Source: Sphingomonas panni (GTDB taxonomy: Bacteria; Pseudomonadota; Alphaproteobacteria; Sphingomonadales; Sphingomonadaceae). From it: DNA of 64,000 bases. The DNA is taken from positions 248,001 to 312,000 of the forward strand of contig NZ_JAKREU010000003.1 in NCBI RefSeq assembly GCF_022664435.1, in the 5' to 3' direction. A model generated the notes under the pieces. That model had not been told where the DNA came from, did no database searches, and saw only the letters and a program-made list of their open reading frames with translations. Made by a program: the position numbers and the translations under genes. Shown here piece after piece: positions 55,444-63,726 of this stretch (the first letter of the stretch is position 1; the number at the start of each line of letters is the position of its first letter).

Positions 55444-55818
55444 AGACGGAGCAGCGCAAGCTGCTTCGCATCATCCCCGGGCCGGCCGGCGGGCTTCAGC
55501 CCGTCCGACGACATGAGCTTTGCCCATGGCGGGTTGCATTTGGGGCGGGGTTCTCGGTTCTCGACGGACGCTTCTCGACTTCGCTCGAAGCTGCTCGAAC
55601 TGAACGGGGAGGGTTTGGAGGGGTTGATCCCTTCTCCAGCCCCGCTGCCCCCTGATACTCCCCGTTCGGTTCGAGTAGGGATCGAGCTTGTCGAGAGCCC
55701 GTATCGAGAACGCCTCTCCGCGCACGCAAAGCGCCATGGGCAAAGCCCATGTCGTCGGTCGGGGCGTTGCCCCGCCGGCCGCGCTTGGAAGGGCTGCGCG
55801 CCAGCTTGCGGTGCCGCG
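55444..55818. repeat. gene-free gap with mixed repeat fragments
   Basis: No gene is credible. It contains pieces of the 155-bp repeat (55478-55530 inverted, CCGTCCGACGACATGAGCTT; and 55726-55790, CGCCATGGGCAAAGCCCATG) and two parts of the TCGAGAAC-type element (about 55550-55606 and 55660-55720). It looks like an accumulation site for dispersed repeats between convergent rlmB and ferredoxin genes. Confidence 0.65.
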
Positions 55819-56136
55819 TCAGTCTTCCTTCGCGATCACCACCCGCATTCCGTCCAGCGCCTCGCTGATGGGCAGCTGGCACGACAGCCGCGAGGTCGCG
55901 TCCCGGTCCTCGACCGCATCGAGCAGGTCGTCCTCGTCCTCGCTGACGGGCGGCAGGCGGTCGAGATAGGCGGCGTCGACATGGACATGGCAGGTCGCAC
56001 AGGAACAGCAGCCGCCGCACAAAGCGAGGATGTCGTCGAAGCCGTTGATCTTCAGCACTTCCATGACGGACAGCCCGACCTCCGCGTCCACGGTTCGTTC
56101 TTCCCCGGCACGGTCGACGACGGTAAGCGTTGGCAT
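55819..56136 (-). CDS. adrenodoxin-type 2Fe-2S ferredoxin
   Basis: A 105-residue [2Fe-2S] ferredoxin of the adrenodoxin/Fdx-IV type. The cluster cysteines follow C-X5-C-X2-C: C40, C46, C49, plus C86 in SRLSCQL. An extra C43/C44 pair lies inside the loop. Typical segments are VGLSVMEVLKINGFD and VSEDEDDLLD. The ATG at 56136 has an AGGAGA site. Such ferredoxins feed electrons to cytochrome P450s or take part in Fe-S assembly; no P450 gene is near, so the partner is unknown. Confidence 0.93.
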   Translation of the reverse strand: MPTLTVVDRAGEERTVDAEVGLSVMEVLKINGFDDILALCGGCCSCATCHVHVDAAYLDRLPPVSEDEDDLLDAVEDRDATSRLSCQLPISEALDGMRVVIAKED

Positions 56137-56196
56137 GATATCTTCTCCTGTCCGCCGCCCCATGCCGGGGCGACCGGCGCTTTTCAAGGACCGGCC

Positions 56197-56841
56197 ATGG
56201 GACTTTCCGCCGAACAGCTGCGCACGTCGCTGGATGCGTTGGCACAGCGCGAGCCGGCGTTCGCGGCGGCGCTGGCCTATGCCGGCTATCCCGAACCGCG
56301 CATCCGCGAGCGTGGCTATGTGACCTTGTTGCGCACCATCGTCGGGCAGCAGGTCAGCTACAAGGCGGCGGACGCGGTGTGGAAGAAGCTGGAGACCTTG
56401 CTGGGCGATGCCAGCGATCCCGCGCGAATCGCGACCAAGACCGACGAGGAACTGCGCGCCGCCGGGCTGTCGCGGCAGAAGAGCGGCTATGCCCGGAGTC
56501 TCGCCGACGAGGTGCTGAGCGGGCGGCTGGACCTCGCCAACCTGCCCGACGATGACGAGGAAGCGATCGCGCAGCTGGTGCGGGTCAAGGGGATCGGACG
56601 ATGGTCGGCCGAAATCTACCTGCTGTTCGCCGAGGGGCGGCTGGACGTGTGGCCGGCAGGCGACCTGGCGGTGCAGGTCGAGATCGGCAAGATACTGGGC
56701 CTGCCCGAACGGCCGAGCGAGAAGGCGATCCGTGACCTTGCCGAGGCGTGGCGGCCGCATCGCAGCGCCGCGACGGTGTTCGCGTGGCACCATTATATGT
56801 TCGATCCAGAGACGAAGGCGGCGAAGAACAGCGCGATTTAG
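56197..56841 (+). CDS. DNA-3-methyladenine glycosylase II (AlkA-like HhH-GPD)
   Basis: A 214-residue HhH-GPD base-excision glycosylase. The helix-hairpin-helix is VKGIGRWSAEI (132-138 core) and the catalytic aspartate is D156 in WPAGDLAVQ. RTIVGQQVSYKAA (46-58) is the AlkA hallmark for substrate access. It lacks the N-terminal domain of E. coli AlkA, as many bacterial homologues do. The ATG at 56197 follows AAGGA. A repeat begins 37 bp after the stop. Confidence 0.92.
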   Translation: MGLSAEQLRTSLDALAQREPAFAAALAYAGYPEPRIRERGYVTLLRTIVGQQVSYKAADAVWKKLETLLGDASDPARIATKTDEELRAAGLSRQKSGYARSLADEVLSGRLDLANLPDDDEEAIAQLVRVKGIGRWSAEIYLLFAEGRLDVWPAGDLAVQVEIGKILGLPERPSEKAIRDLAEAWRPHRSAATVFAWHHYMFDPETKAAKNSAI

Positions 56842-57118
56842 CGGCGGCCAAGGTCCAGCATCGCTGGACCGAGGCTCAAGCCGCGTCCGGCCGGCGGCGC
56901 GAGAAGCGCCGTCCGACGGCACCGGCTTTGCCGGTGTCGCGCCTCCTGAAAACAAAGGCTTTTCTCGCCAAAGTTCACAAAGTTCACACTTGCCACGTTT
57001 TTGCGCGACAGTTGCGACCGGGACGCAGTAGCGATTCGATTGTCAAAGAACGCAAGGAGTGTGGCAGGCCACCGCGCTGTAGGACAGGCGTTTCTCTCAC
57101 GCGACAGCGGCCCAGTCG
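56842..57118. repeat. inverted, diverged copy of the 155-bp repeat plus flank
   Basis: 56878-57008 is the reverse complement of the tandem repeat near 30.5 kb: GGCGGCGCGAGAAGCGCCGT, CCTGAAAACAAAGG and CAAAGTTCACAAAGTTCACA can be matched. The flank to 57118 has no visible gene. Confidence 0.75.
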
Positions 57119-57208
57119 TCAGGCCGTGATCGCCGACCGGTCGTAATTCCTGGCGTAGGCATTTTCGACGCCAGTCAGAATGTCGACGATGTCGAAATAG
57201 CGGTCCAC
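57119..57208 (-). pseudogene. possible short coding remnant
   Basis: A 29-residue stretch from a GTG at 57208 reads smoothly (DRYFDIVDILTGVENAYAR and a few more residues), with an in-frame stop just upstream and a stop at 57119. Its residues look protein-like in an otherwise repeat-filled gap, so it may be the C-terminal remnant of a lost gene. No family is recognised. Confidence 0.2.
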
Positions 57209-57336
57209 CTGTCAAAGGGCGGAGCGATACTGACAGCCCGACCCCGTGTAGGAAAGCGGTCCGTGCGGTGGTGCCGGTCGTCCGTTGCGAACGAGCCTGG
57301 CGCTGCGTCCCGCTTCCGCCACGATCGACGGAGAAG

Positions 57337-57367
57337 CGGGACCCCGGGTCAAGCCCGGGGTGACGAC
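57337..57367. repeat. REP palindrome in the 57.1-57.4 kb gap
   Basis: GCGGGACCCCGGGTCAAGCC followed by CGGGGTGACGACG, a member of the GTCACCCCGG family, in an area with no gene between 57209 and 57414. Confidence 0.7.
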
Positions 57368-57414
57368 GAAAAGGGAAACGGTGCCGGAATTGGCGAACAT
57401 CGGTCCGCGGTGGA

Positions 57415-57915
57415 TCAGCCGACCGGCGTCACCATCAGCGTCACCGCCGCCGGTTCGCTGCCGGCGATCTGCAGGAGATGGCGACCGGGTTTGAGGTCGA
57501 AATCGACCATCTTGCGGATCGTCGAGCAGGCCGGGCCATGGCCATGCGTTACCGAGGCGACCGGTGTCGTGCCGCGCAATACGTCGATCCATGCCGCCGA
57601 CCCGAGCGCGACGCGGTAGCGCCCTGCCCGCGCGACATCGAACGCAAAGACGCCGCCATGACTGCTCGCCGCACCGGGCTTTGCGGGGCGGACGGCATAG
57701 GTCACGCCAGCGGTCGGAAGCAGCGTCGCGCGCACGGCCACTCCGGGCGTCAGCAACGCGGGCTTCGACGCGGTCGAGGCGGCGGTGATAGCGGTTGGCC
57801 GGCCCCAACCCTCCATGCCGCGCGGCAGGCCGATAGGCGTCGGCGGACACGCCTCATCGCGCGGCGTGGAAACCGCCTGTGGCAAGGACAGGGCGATAAG
57901 GGTCGCGAGCAGCAT
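57415..57915 (-). CDS. exported protein of unknown function
   Basis: A 166-residue secreted protein. The signal peptide covers about residues 1-18 (MLLATLIALSLPQAVS). The mature part is beta-rich with GGVFAFDVARAGRYRVALGS, a central aromatic block and a closing HLLQIAGSEPAAVTLMV, a layout like a carbohydrate-binding-type jelly roll. I do not recognise the family. The ATG at 57915 has a GGGGAA run upstream. It may be co-transcribed behind recN and the next small gene. Confidence 0.65.
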   Translation of the reverse strand: MLLATLIALSLPQAVSTPRDEACPPTPIGLPRGMEGWGRPTAITAASTASKPALLTPGVAVRATLLPTAGVTYAVRPAKPGAASSHGGVFAFDVARAGRYRVALGSAAWIDVLRGTTPVASVTHGHGPACSTIRKMVDFDLKPGRHLLQIAGSEPAAVTLMVTPVG

Positions 57916-57999
57916 GAGGGTTCCCCGTCAGTCGGAAGGTCGGCTTCTTCACCACGATAGCCGCCGGTTGACCGGCACGCCATGGCGCTCGACCCGATC

Positions 58000-58314
58000 C
58001 TACCGCGCCGCCCACCAACCGGTATAGGGCGTGTTCTCGACCTTGTGCCGGTTGTAATCGGGCGCGCCGTCGGTCCACCAGACGGGGCCGCGTTCGCCGA
58101 GCGCCGTTTTGGCCGCGTCGACCGCCTTGCGCGCCTTGGCCACCGCTGCGTCGTCGCCGGCGCGCTTGCCCGCGCCCACCGCGCGGCGGGCGTCCATCAG
58201 GGCGTGGACGAGGGTTTCGCGCTCGCTCTCGGGCAGGTCGGGGCGGGTCGCGCGCCACAGCACGCCGTCGACCACGATATAACGGCCATCGGGCGTGCGT
58301 GGCGGCTGCGTCAT
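58000..58314 (-). CDS. conserved small protein of unknown function
   Basis: A 104-residue cytoplasmic protein. It opens with TPDGRYIVVDGVLWRATRPD, has a lysine/alanine-rich helix (residues 40-72) and ends with PDYNRHKVENTPYTGWWA. The family is unnamed but its likes are frequent next to recN-type genes in proteobacteria. Its ATG at 58314 overlaps the recN stop (ATGA), so it is translated together with recN. Function unknown. Confidence 0.75.
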   Translation of the reverse strand: MTQPPRTPDGRYIVVDGVLWRATRPDLPESERETLVHALMDARRAVGAGKRAGDDAAVAKARKAVDAAKTALGERGPVWWTDGAPDYNRHKVENTPYTGWWAAR

Positions 58315-59975
58315 GCCGGTTCGATCAGCCGCCGCGCCTGCGCCCGCGCCTCGTCGGTAATCTCCGCACCCGAGAGCATCCGGGCGATTTCCTCGCGGCG
58401 TTCGTCGCTCGACAGCGGGCGGACGCCGGTGCGGGTGACGGTACCGTCATGGGCCTTGGCGATCAGCAGGTGACGGTCGCCGCGCGCCGCGACCTGGGGG
58501 CTGTGGGTGACGACCAGCAGCTGGGTGGCGCGCGACAGGCGGTGGAGCCGGTCGCCGATCGCCGAGGCGACCGCGCCGCCGACGCCGCGATCGATTTCGT
58601 CGAAGATCATGGTGGCTGCCCCGCCTTCTTCGGCGAGCGCCACCTTCAACGCGAGGATGAAGCGCGACAATTCGCCGCCCGAGGCGATTTTCGCCAGCGG
58701 GGCGAAGGGCGCACCGGGGTTGGTCGAGATTTCGAATTCCACCCGGTCGCGGCCGGAGGACGACCATTGGGCGTCGTCCAGTTCGGCGACGACGGTGCGG
58801 AAGCGGGCGGCGTCGAGCTTCAGCGGGGCGAGTTCGCCCGCCACCGCCGCATCGAGTCGCGCGGCCGCTTCGGCACGGGCGACGTGGACGCGATCAGCTT
58901 CCTTCGCATAGGCGGTGCGCGCCCTGGCGACGGTCGCCTCCAGCTTGCCCAGGCCAGCCTCACCCGATTCGAGCAGGGCGAGTCGCGCGGTCAGCTCCTC
59001 GGCGAGGGTCGCAAGGTCGTCGGGCTGGACGCGGTGCTTGCGCGCCATCGCCCGCAGCGCGAACAGGCGGGACTCGTCATCCTCCAGCGCGCCGGCATCG
59101 AACGCCAGCGCGTCGCTCGCCTCGCGCAGCGCGACCTCGGCCGCCTCCGCCTCGACCAAGGCGCGGTCGACGGCGGCGAGCGATTCGGTGAGCGCCGGAT
59201 GGGCGTCCGCGATGCGTTCGAGCGCGCGGGCGGCCTGTCGCAGTGCCGACAGCGCGCCATTGGGACCGTCGAGTCGTTCCTCGACCTGGGTCAGGTCGTC
59301 CGCGACCTTTTCGGCGCGCTGCATCGAACGGCGGCGTTCGGCGAGAGTCTCTTCCTCGCCCGGTTCGGGGTTCAAGGCGGTCAGTTCGGCGACGGCGTGT
59401 TCCAGCCATTCGCGGTCGCGCTGCGCCACCTCGATCTCGGCCAGTGCCGCGCCCAGCGCCGCTTCGGCCGTGCGCCAGTCACGATAGGCGCGCGACAAAG
59501 GGGCGGTGTCGATCCGGCCGAAGCCGTCGAGCAGCGCGCGGTGGCCGCGCGGGTTGAGCAGGCCGCGATCGTCATGCTGGCCGTGGATTTCCACCAGATG
59601 CGGGGCGAGGTCGCGCAGCAGGCCGGCGGAGGCGGGCTGATCGTTGACGAAGCCGCGGCTGCCACCATCAGCCTTGACGATGCGGCGGATGATGAGCGGC
59701 TCGCCGGGTTCGAGGTCGAGGCCGTTATCGTCGAACAGCCGGGCGACCGGGCCGTCGGGCACGGGGGGCGCGAAGATCGCGGTCACGCCCGCCTGTTTCG
59801 CGCCATGGCGAACCAGCGCGGTGTCGCCGCGCGCGCCGAGCGCGAGGCCCAGCGCATCGAGCAGAATCGATTTTCCCGCGCCGGTTTCCCCGGTCAACAC
59901 GCCCAGACCAGCGGCGAAATCGAGGTCGAGCGCCTCGATCAGCACCACGTCACGGATGGAAAGCGCCGTCAGCAT
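58311..59975 (-). CDS. recN: DNA repair ATPase RecN
   Basis: A 554-residue SMC-like double-strand-break repair protein. Walker A is GETGAGKS (29-36) and Walker B lies in ATMIFDEIDRGVGG near residue 465; the signature GGELSRF precedes it. Long coiled coils fill the middle. The ATG at 59975 with GGAGGG upstream is preferred. A LexA-type box lies 20 bp upstream, so SOS induction is expected. It follows bamD, a common arrangement in Alphaproteobacteria. Confidence 0.96.
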   Translation of the reverse strand: MLTALSIRDVVLIEALDLDFAAGLGVLTGETGAGKSILLDALGLALGARGDTALVRHGAKQAGVTAIFAPPVPDGPVARLFDDNGLDLEPGEPLIIRRIVKADGGSRGFVNDQPASAGLLRDLAPHLVEIHGQHDDRGLLNPRGHRALLDGFGRIDTAPLSRAYRDWRTAEAALGAALAEIEVAQRDREWLEHAVAELTALNPEPGEEETLAERRRSMQRAEKVADDLTQVEERLDGPNGALSALRQAARALERIADAHPALTESLAAVDRALVEAEAAEVALREASDALAFDAGALEDDESRLFALRAMARKHRVQPDDLATLAEELTARLALLESGEAGLGKLEATVARARTAYAKEADRVHVARAEAAARLDAAVAGELAPLKLDAARFRTVVAELDDAQWSSSGRDRVEFEISTNPGAPFAPLAKIASGGELSRFILALKVALAEEGGAATMIFDEIDRGVGGAVASAIGDRLHRLSRATQLLVVTHSPQVAARGDRHLLIAKAHDGTVTRTGVRPLSSDERREEIARMLSGAEITDEARAQARRLIEPA

Positions 59976-59994
59976 CGCGCCCTCCATAGCCGCG

Positions 59995-60009
59995 GAACGA
60001 GGCAAGAAC
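59995..60009. promoter_or_regulatory. LexA/SOS box at recN (GTTC-N7-GTTC)
   Basis: Reads GAACGAGGCAAGAAC on the plus strand, i.e. GTTC-N7-GTTC for the minus-strand recN gene, ending 20 bp before the ATG. It matches the same consensus as the imuA box. Confidence 0.8.
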
Positions 60010-60089
60010 AAATGGCTTCGTGCGGCATGGGGTGCGAACGGATGATGCGGGGGTTCGATCCGTGGAGGCTACCCTGTTCCATCCGACAG

Positions 60090-60238
60090 GAACCGTCGCC
60101 CCAGCGAAGGCTGGGGCCTCAGGCGGCTCCTGCCCCGTGCTATCAGCGGGAGATCCCAGCCTTCGCTGGGATGACGAATGTGCCAGCGAAGTGCAGCGGC
60201 CACGTTTATGGACTCCCACCTTCGCGGGAGTGACGAAA
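60090..60238. repeat. REP palindromes between bamD and recN
   Basis: A REPIN pair (60094-60120, CGCCCCAGCGAAGGCTGGGG; inverse 60150-60176) and a single shorter copy at 60210-60236 (ACTCCCACCTTCGCGGGAGT). No gene. Confidence 0.8.
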
Positions 60239-60241
60239 AGG

Positions 60242-61207
60242 TCAGTTGCCCGACGGGCTGCCCGCGCCGGTCGTCGTGCCGCCGGTCGTCGGACCGGTCG
60301 GCGACGGGGTCACCGCCGGCGGGGTCCGGGGCGCGGGCACGGGATCGTCGCCGGGTTCGACCGTCACGGTGCCGGTGGGCGGCGGCGCGGGCGGCGCGTA
60401 CTTCACCGGGATCGGCTTGGGCGGCGGCGGCGTCTTGTCGTTGATGAGGTCATAGGCGCGCTGATACCAGTCGGTGCCCGGATAATTGACCCCCAGCACT
60501 GCCGCCGACTTCTTCGCCTCGGCCGGCACGCCCAGCGCCAGATAGGTTTCGGTCAGGCGCATCAGTGCTTCGGGCGCATGGGTCGTCGTCTGATACTGAT
60601 CGACGACCGAGCGGAAGCGCATCGAGGCGGCGAGCCACTGGCCGCGCTGCTGGTAGAAGCGGCCGATCTCCATTTCCTTGCCCGCGAGGTGATCGCGGAC
60701 CAGATCGAGCTTCAGCCGGGCATCGGCGGCATAGGGCGTGTTGGGATAGCGGCGCGAGAGTTCGCCCAGCGCGTCCATCGCCTGCATCGTGATCTTCTGG
60801 TCACGGGTCACGTCGCTGATCTGCTCGTAATAGCTGAGCGCGATCAGATAATAGGCATAGGGCGCGTCGCGGTTGCCGGGATGGACCGACAGGAAACGCT
60901 GCGCGCCGGCGATCGCCTTCGTATAGTCCGCATCGAGATAATAGCTGAACGCGCCCATCAGCTGCGCGCGGCGCGCCCAGACCGAATAGGGGTGCTGGCG
61001 CTCCACTTCGTCGAACAATGCCGCCGCGACCTTGTACTGGTGGCGGTCGAGCCGGTCCTTGGCGGCGGTGTAGAGCGTGCCCACGTCGCGCGCGACATAG
61101 GGCAGGTCGCGGCCGGCACCTGCACCGCCGCGCGCGCAGGCGGACAGGCCGAGACCGGCAATGGCGACGAGGATGAGCGCAGACGCGCGGGTCGATACGG
61201 TACGCAT
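60242..61207 (-). CDS. bamD: outer-membrane assembly lipoprotein BamD
   Basis: A 321-residue lipoprotein with lipobox LSAC (C24) and about five TPR helices (residues 35-255), including LYTAAKDRLDRHQYKVAAALFDE and HPGNRDAPYAYYLIALSYYE-type blocks. It is a core part of the BAM complex that inserts outer-membrane proteins. The ending (about 267-321) is an unusual long Pro/Gly/Thr-rich tail. The ATG at 61207 is used. It is divergent from manA and upstream of recN. Confidence 0.94.
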   Translation of the reverse strand: MRTVSTRASALILVAIAGLGLSACARGGAGAGRDLPYVARDVGTLYTAAKDRLDRHQYKVAAALFDEVERQHPYSVWARRAQLMGAFSYYLDADYTKAIAGAQRFLSVHPGNRDAPYAYYLIALSYYEQISDVTRDQKITMQAMDALGELSRRYPNTPYAADARLKLDLVRDHLAGKEMEIGRFYQQRGQWLAASMRFRSVVDQYQTTTHAPEALMRLTETYLALGVPAEAKKSAAVLGVNYPGTDWYQRAYDLINDKTPPPPKPIPVKYAPPAPPPTGTVTVEPGDDPVPAPRTPPAVTPSPTGPTTGGTTTGAGSPSGN

Positions 61208-61235
61208 ATGGGCGACGCTTCTACTGCCACAGGGG

Positions 61236-61294
61236 TAGCGCGAACAGTCCCTTTCGCGCGTAGTTGAGGGTAGCGCGAACGATGCCGTTCGCGC
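61236..61294. repeat. two tandem small palindromes upstream of manA
   Basis: TAGCGCGAACAGTCCCTTTC-GCGCGTAG at 61236-61264 and GCGCGAAC-GATGCC-GTTCGCGC at 61273-61294. The second is a perfect 8-bp inverted repeat; the first is the same unit with one change. They occupy the bamD/manA divergent region and could be a regulatory site or a small dispersed repeat. Confidence 0.55.
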
Positions 61295-61338
61295 ATGGAG
61301 CACACCAACCCGTTCACCACCGATCAGGAGCGCGTCCA

Positions 61339-62163
61339 GTGCCGGTCACCAAGCTCGAAATGCACCGTGTCGAAAAGCCATGGGGTCGCCACACCCTGGG
61401 CTTCGGTTTTGCCGACCAGCCCGCCGATGCCGATCCGGTCGGCGAAATCTGGTACAAGACGCCGGGCGACGACACGCCTGACCTGCTGGTCAAATATCTG
61501 TTCACGTCGGAAAAACTGTCGGTGCAGGTCCACCCCGACGACAAGCAGGCCCAGGCCCGCGGCCTGCCGCGCGGCAAGGACGAATGCTGGACGCTGCTGG
61601 CGGCCGAAGCCGATTCGACGATCGCGCTGGGTACGCTGGAGCCGATGACCGCCGAACAGCTGCGCGACGCGGCGCTGGACGGGTCGATCGAGCAGAAGCT
61701 CGACTGGAAGCCGGTAAAGGCCGGTGATTTCTTCTACGCCAAGTCGGGCACGGTCCATGCGATCGGTGCCGGGATCACGCTGATCGAGATCCAGCAGAAT
61801 TCGGAAACCACCTATCGCCTGTACGATTATGGTCGTCCGCGCGAGCTGCATCTGGACGACGGCGTCGCGGTGTCGGACGCGCGGCCGTTCGTCGCCCCGG
61901 AAGCGCCGGGCAAGGTCGCCGAGGATCGCAGCATCCTGGTCAACGGGCCGAAATTCGTGCTGGAGCGCTGGACCGGTGGCGAACGCACGGTGAAGGTTCC
62001 GGCAGGGACCAAGGGCTGGTTCGTGCCGGTCACCGGCAATGGAACGGCGGACGGTACGAATTGGACCGCCGGTGACTGCCTGACGTTCGAAGGTGACGTG
62101 CAGTTGCGCTCCAGCGAAGATGCCGACCTGTTGTTCGCCTATCCGGGTGAACAATATGCCTGA
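61339..62163 (+). CDS. manA: mannose-6-phosphate isomerase class I
   Basis: A 274-residue ManA/phosphomannose isomerase that interconverts mannose-6-P and fructose-6-P. Zinc-site features are QVHPDD, the following DECWTLL and GTVHAIGAGITLIEIQQNSE with YRLYDYGR. The length is typical for the short bacterial form. The start is a GTG at 61339 with an AGGAG site 8 nt upstream. It supplies GDP-mannose-type sugars for surface polysaccharides (general knowledge). Confidence 0.93.
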   Translation: MPVTKLEMHRVEKPWGRHTLGFGFADQPADADPVGEIWYKTPGDDTPDLLVKYLFTSEKLSVQVHPDDKQAQARGLPRGKDECWTLLAAEADSTIALGTLEPMTAEQLRDAALDGSIEQKLDWKPVKAGDFFYAKSGTVHAIGAGITLIEIQQNSETTYRLYDYGRPRELHLDDGVAVSDARPFVAPEAPGKVAEDRSILVNGPKFVLERWTGGERTVKVPAGTKGWFVPVTGNGTADGTNWTAGDCLTFEGDVQLRSSEDADLLFAYPGEQYA

Positions 62164-62171
62164 CGCCGGAA

Positions 62172-62196
62172 TGAACGGGAAGTAGTTTCCCGTTCA
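62172..62196. terminator. hairpin after manA
   Basis: A perfect 10-bp stem TGAACGGGAA / TTCCCGTTCA with a 5-nt loop, 9 bp after the manA stop. There is no T-run, so it is a terminator or processing hairpin rather than a classical intrinsic terminator. Confidence 0.5.
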
Positions 62197-62252
62197 CGCA
62201 ACTGGACAAGGGTACGCATCGTTCTACCGCCCGTCCTCTGGATAGGAGCCGT

Positions 62253-62819
62253 ATGATGCGTACCCCCATTCTTGCCGCGATGGTCGCGGCCGTGACCCTG
62301 CCGACCCTTGCCGCCGCCCCGGCGATGGCGCAGACTCCGCGCCAGGACTATCGCGACGAAGTGCGCGACGCCCGCCGCGACTATCGCCGCGACCTGCGCA
62401 ATGCCGACAGCCCCCGCGACGTGCGCCGTGCCGAGCGCGAATACGCCCGTGACGTGAACGACGCCCGCCGCGACCTGCGTCGGGACCAGCGCGACTGGCG
62501 CGGCTATCGCAACTATAACTACAACCGGTTCGAACCGGGCCAGAACCGCTATTATGCCGATCGTTACTATCGCGACGGCCGCTATTATCAGCCGCGCCGG
62601 CTGACCCGGAACGACCGCATCTATCGCGGACAGGACAATCGCTATTACTGCCGCCGCAGCGACGGCACGACCGGCCTGATCATCGGCGGCATCGGTGGCG
62701 GCGTGCTGGGCAATGTCCTGGCGGGTGGCAATTCGGGCCTGCTCGGTACGCTGCTCGGTGGCGGCGCGGGTGCGCTGCTCGGTCGCTCGGTCGACCGTGG
62801 CCAGGTGGTCTGCCGCTAA
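62253..62819 (+). CDS. secreted glycine-zipper 2TM protein
   Basis: A 188-residue protein with a signal peptide (residues 1-26, ending PAMAQ). The middle is rich in Arg, Asp and Tyr repeats (YRDEVRDARRDYRRDLR; RDYYRDGRYYQ type). The C-terminus has a glycine zipper: LIIGGIGGGVLGNVLAGG followed by LLGTLLGGGAGALLG. This matches the Rick_17kDa/glycine-zipper family of surface proteins. Its ATG at 62253 follows ATAGGAG. It ends 4 nt inside the convergent rarD gene. Confidence 0.87.
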   Translation: MMRTPILAAMVAAVTLPTLAAAPAMAQTPRQDYRDEVRDARRDYRRDLRNADSPRDVRRAEREYARDVNDARRDLRRDQRDWRGYRNYNYNRFEPGQNRYYADRYYRDGRYYQPRRLTRNDRIYRGQDNRYYCRRSDGTTGLIIGGIGGGVLGNVLAGGNSGLLGTLLGGGAGALLGRSVDRGQVVCR

Positions 62820-63721
62820 GCCCGGTTCGGGGCGGCCTCGCGCCGCCCCGGCTTGCGCCCGCCGATGACATAGACGGCGAGCCCCGCCCAGATCAGGGCG
62901 AAACATCCCAGCCTGACCGGCGTCAGCGTTTCGCCGAACACCGCGATCGCCAGCAGGAACTGGATCGAGGGTGCGAGGAATTGCAGCATCCCCATCGTCG
63001 CCAGCCGCAGCCGGCGTGCAGCGGCGGAGAAGAGCAGCAGCGGCGCGGTCGTGACCGCCCCGGCGAGGATCAGCAGGCCGGCCATCCCCGCCCCCTGATC
63101 GAAGGCGAGCGGCTGCTTCGTGCTCAGGAACAGCAGATAGCCGAGCGCCACGGGGGCAAGCAGCGTGGTTTCGACCATCAACCCCTCCAGCGCGCCGACC
63201 GACACCGTCTTGCGGATCAGGCCATAGAGCGCGAAGCTGATGGCGAGGCTGAGGCTGATACCGAGCGCGACCCACGACGATCCGAAGGCGAACAGCGCCA
63301 CCCCCGCCCCGGCCAGCGCCACCGCCGCGCCCTGCGTCCGGTTCATTCGCTCGCCGAGCAGGACGACGCCGAGCAGGACGTTCAGCAAGGGGTTCAGGAA
63401 ATAGGCGAGGCTGGCCGCCAGCACTTCACCGTGCAGCACCGCCCAGACATAGACCAGCCAGTTGATCGCGATGAAGCCGGCGCTGGCGACGAGGTTGGCG
63501 AGCGCCCGCCGGTCGGCGAAGGCCGCGCGCAGCTGTCGCCCGCGCCCGACCGCGACGACTAGGATCGCGACCAGCAGCGCCGACCACAACACGCGCTGCG
63601 CGACGATCTCGCCCGCGTCGATCGGCCCGAGCAGCCGGAAATACAGGGGCAGCAAGCCCCATAAGGCATAGGCGCCGACGCCGAACGCCAGCCCCCGCCG
63701 GTCCGCCCCTTCCCCGTCCAT
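62816..63721 (-). CDS. rarD: RarD/EamA-family transporter
   Basis: A 301-residue, ten-helix DMT/EamA transporter. The opening GVGAYALWGLLPLYFRLL and VLWSALLVAILV segments and SSVTTAPLLLFSAAARRLRLATMGMLQFLAPS mark RarD, first linked to chloramphenicol resistance. The true substrate is not known. It is followed on the same strand by nothing within 4 bp, and its 3' end overlaps the glycine-zipper gene. The ATG at 63721 directly abuts the next gene's stop. Confidence 0.93.
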   Translation of the reverse strand: MDGEGADRRGLAFGVGAYALWGLLPLYFRLLGPIDAGEIVAQRVLWSALLVAILVVAVGRGRQLRAAFADRRALANLVASAGFIAINWLVYVWAVLHGEVLAASLAYFLNPLLNVLLGVVLLGERMNRTQGAAVALAGAGVALFAFGSSWVALGISLSLAISFALYGLIRKTVSVGALEGLMVETTLLAPVALGYLLFLSTKQPLAFDQGAGMAGLLILAGAVTTAPLLLFSAAARRLRLATMGMLQFLAPSIQFLLAIAVFGETLTPVRLGCFALIWAGLAVYVIGGRKPGRREAAPNRA

Positions 63722-63726
63722 CGTGG

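Noticed and set aside
55444-55818. Small frames in the repeat gap between rlmB and ferredoxin
   Set aside because: All consist of translated repeat sequence and are broken by dispersed elements.
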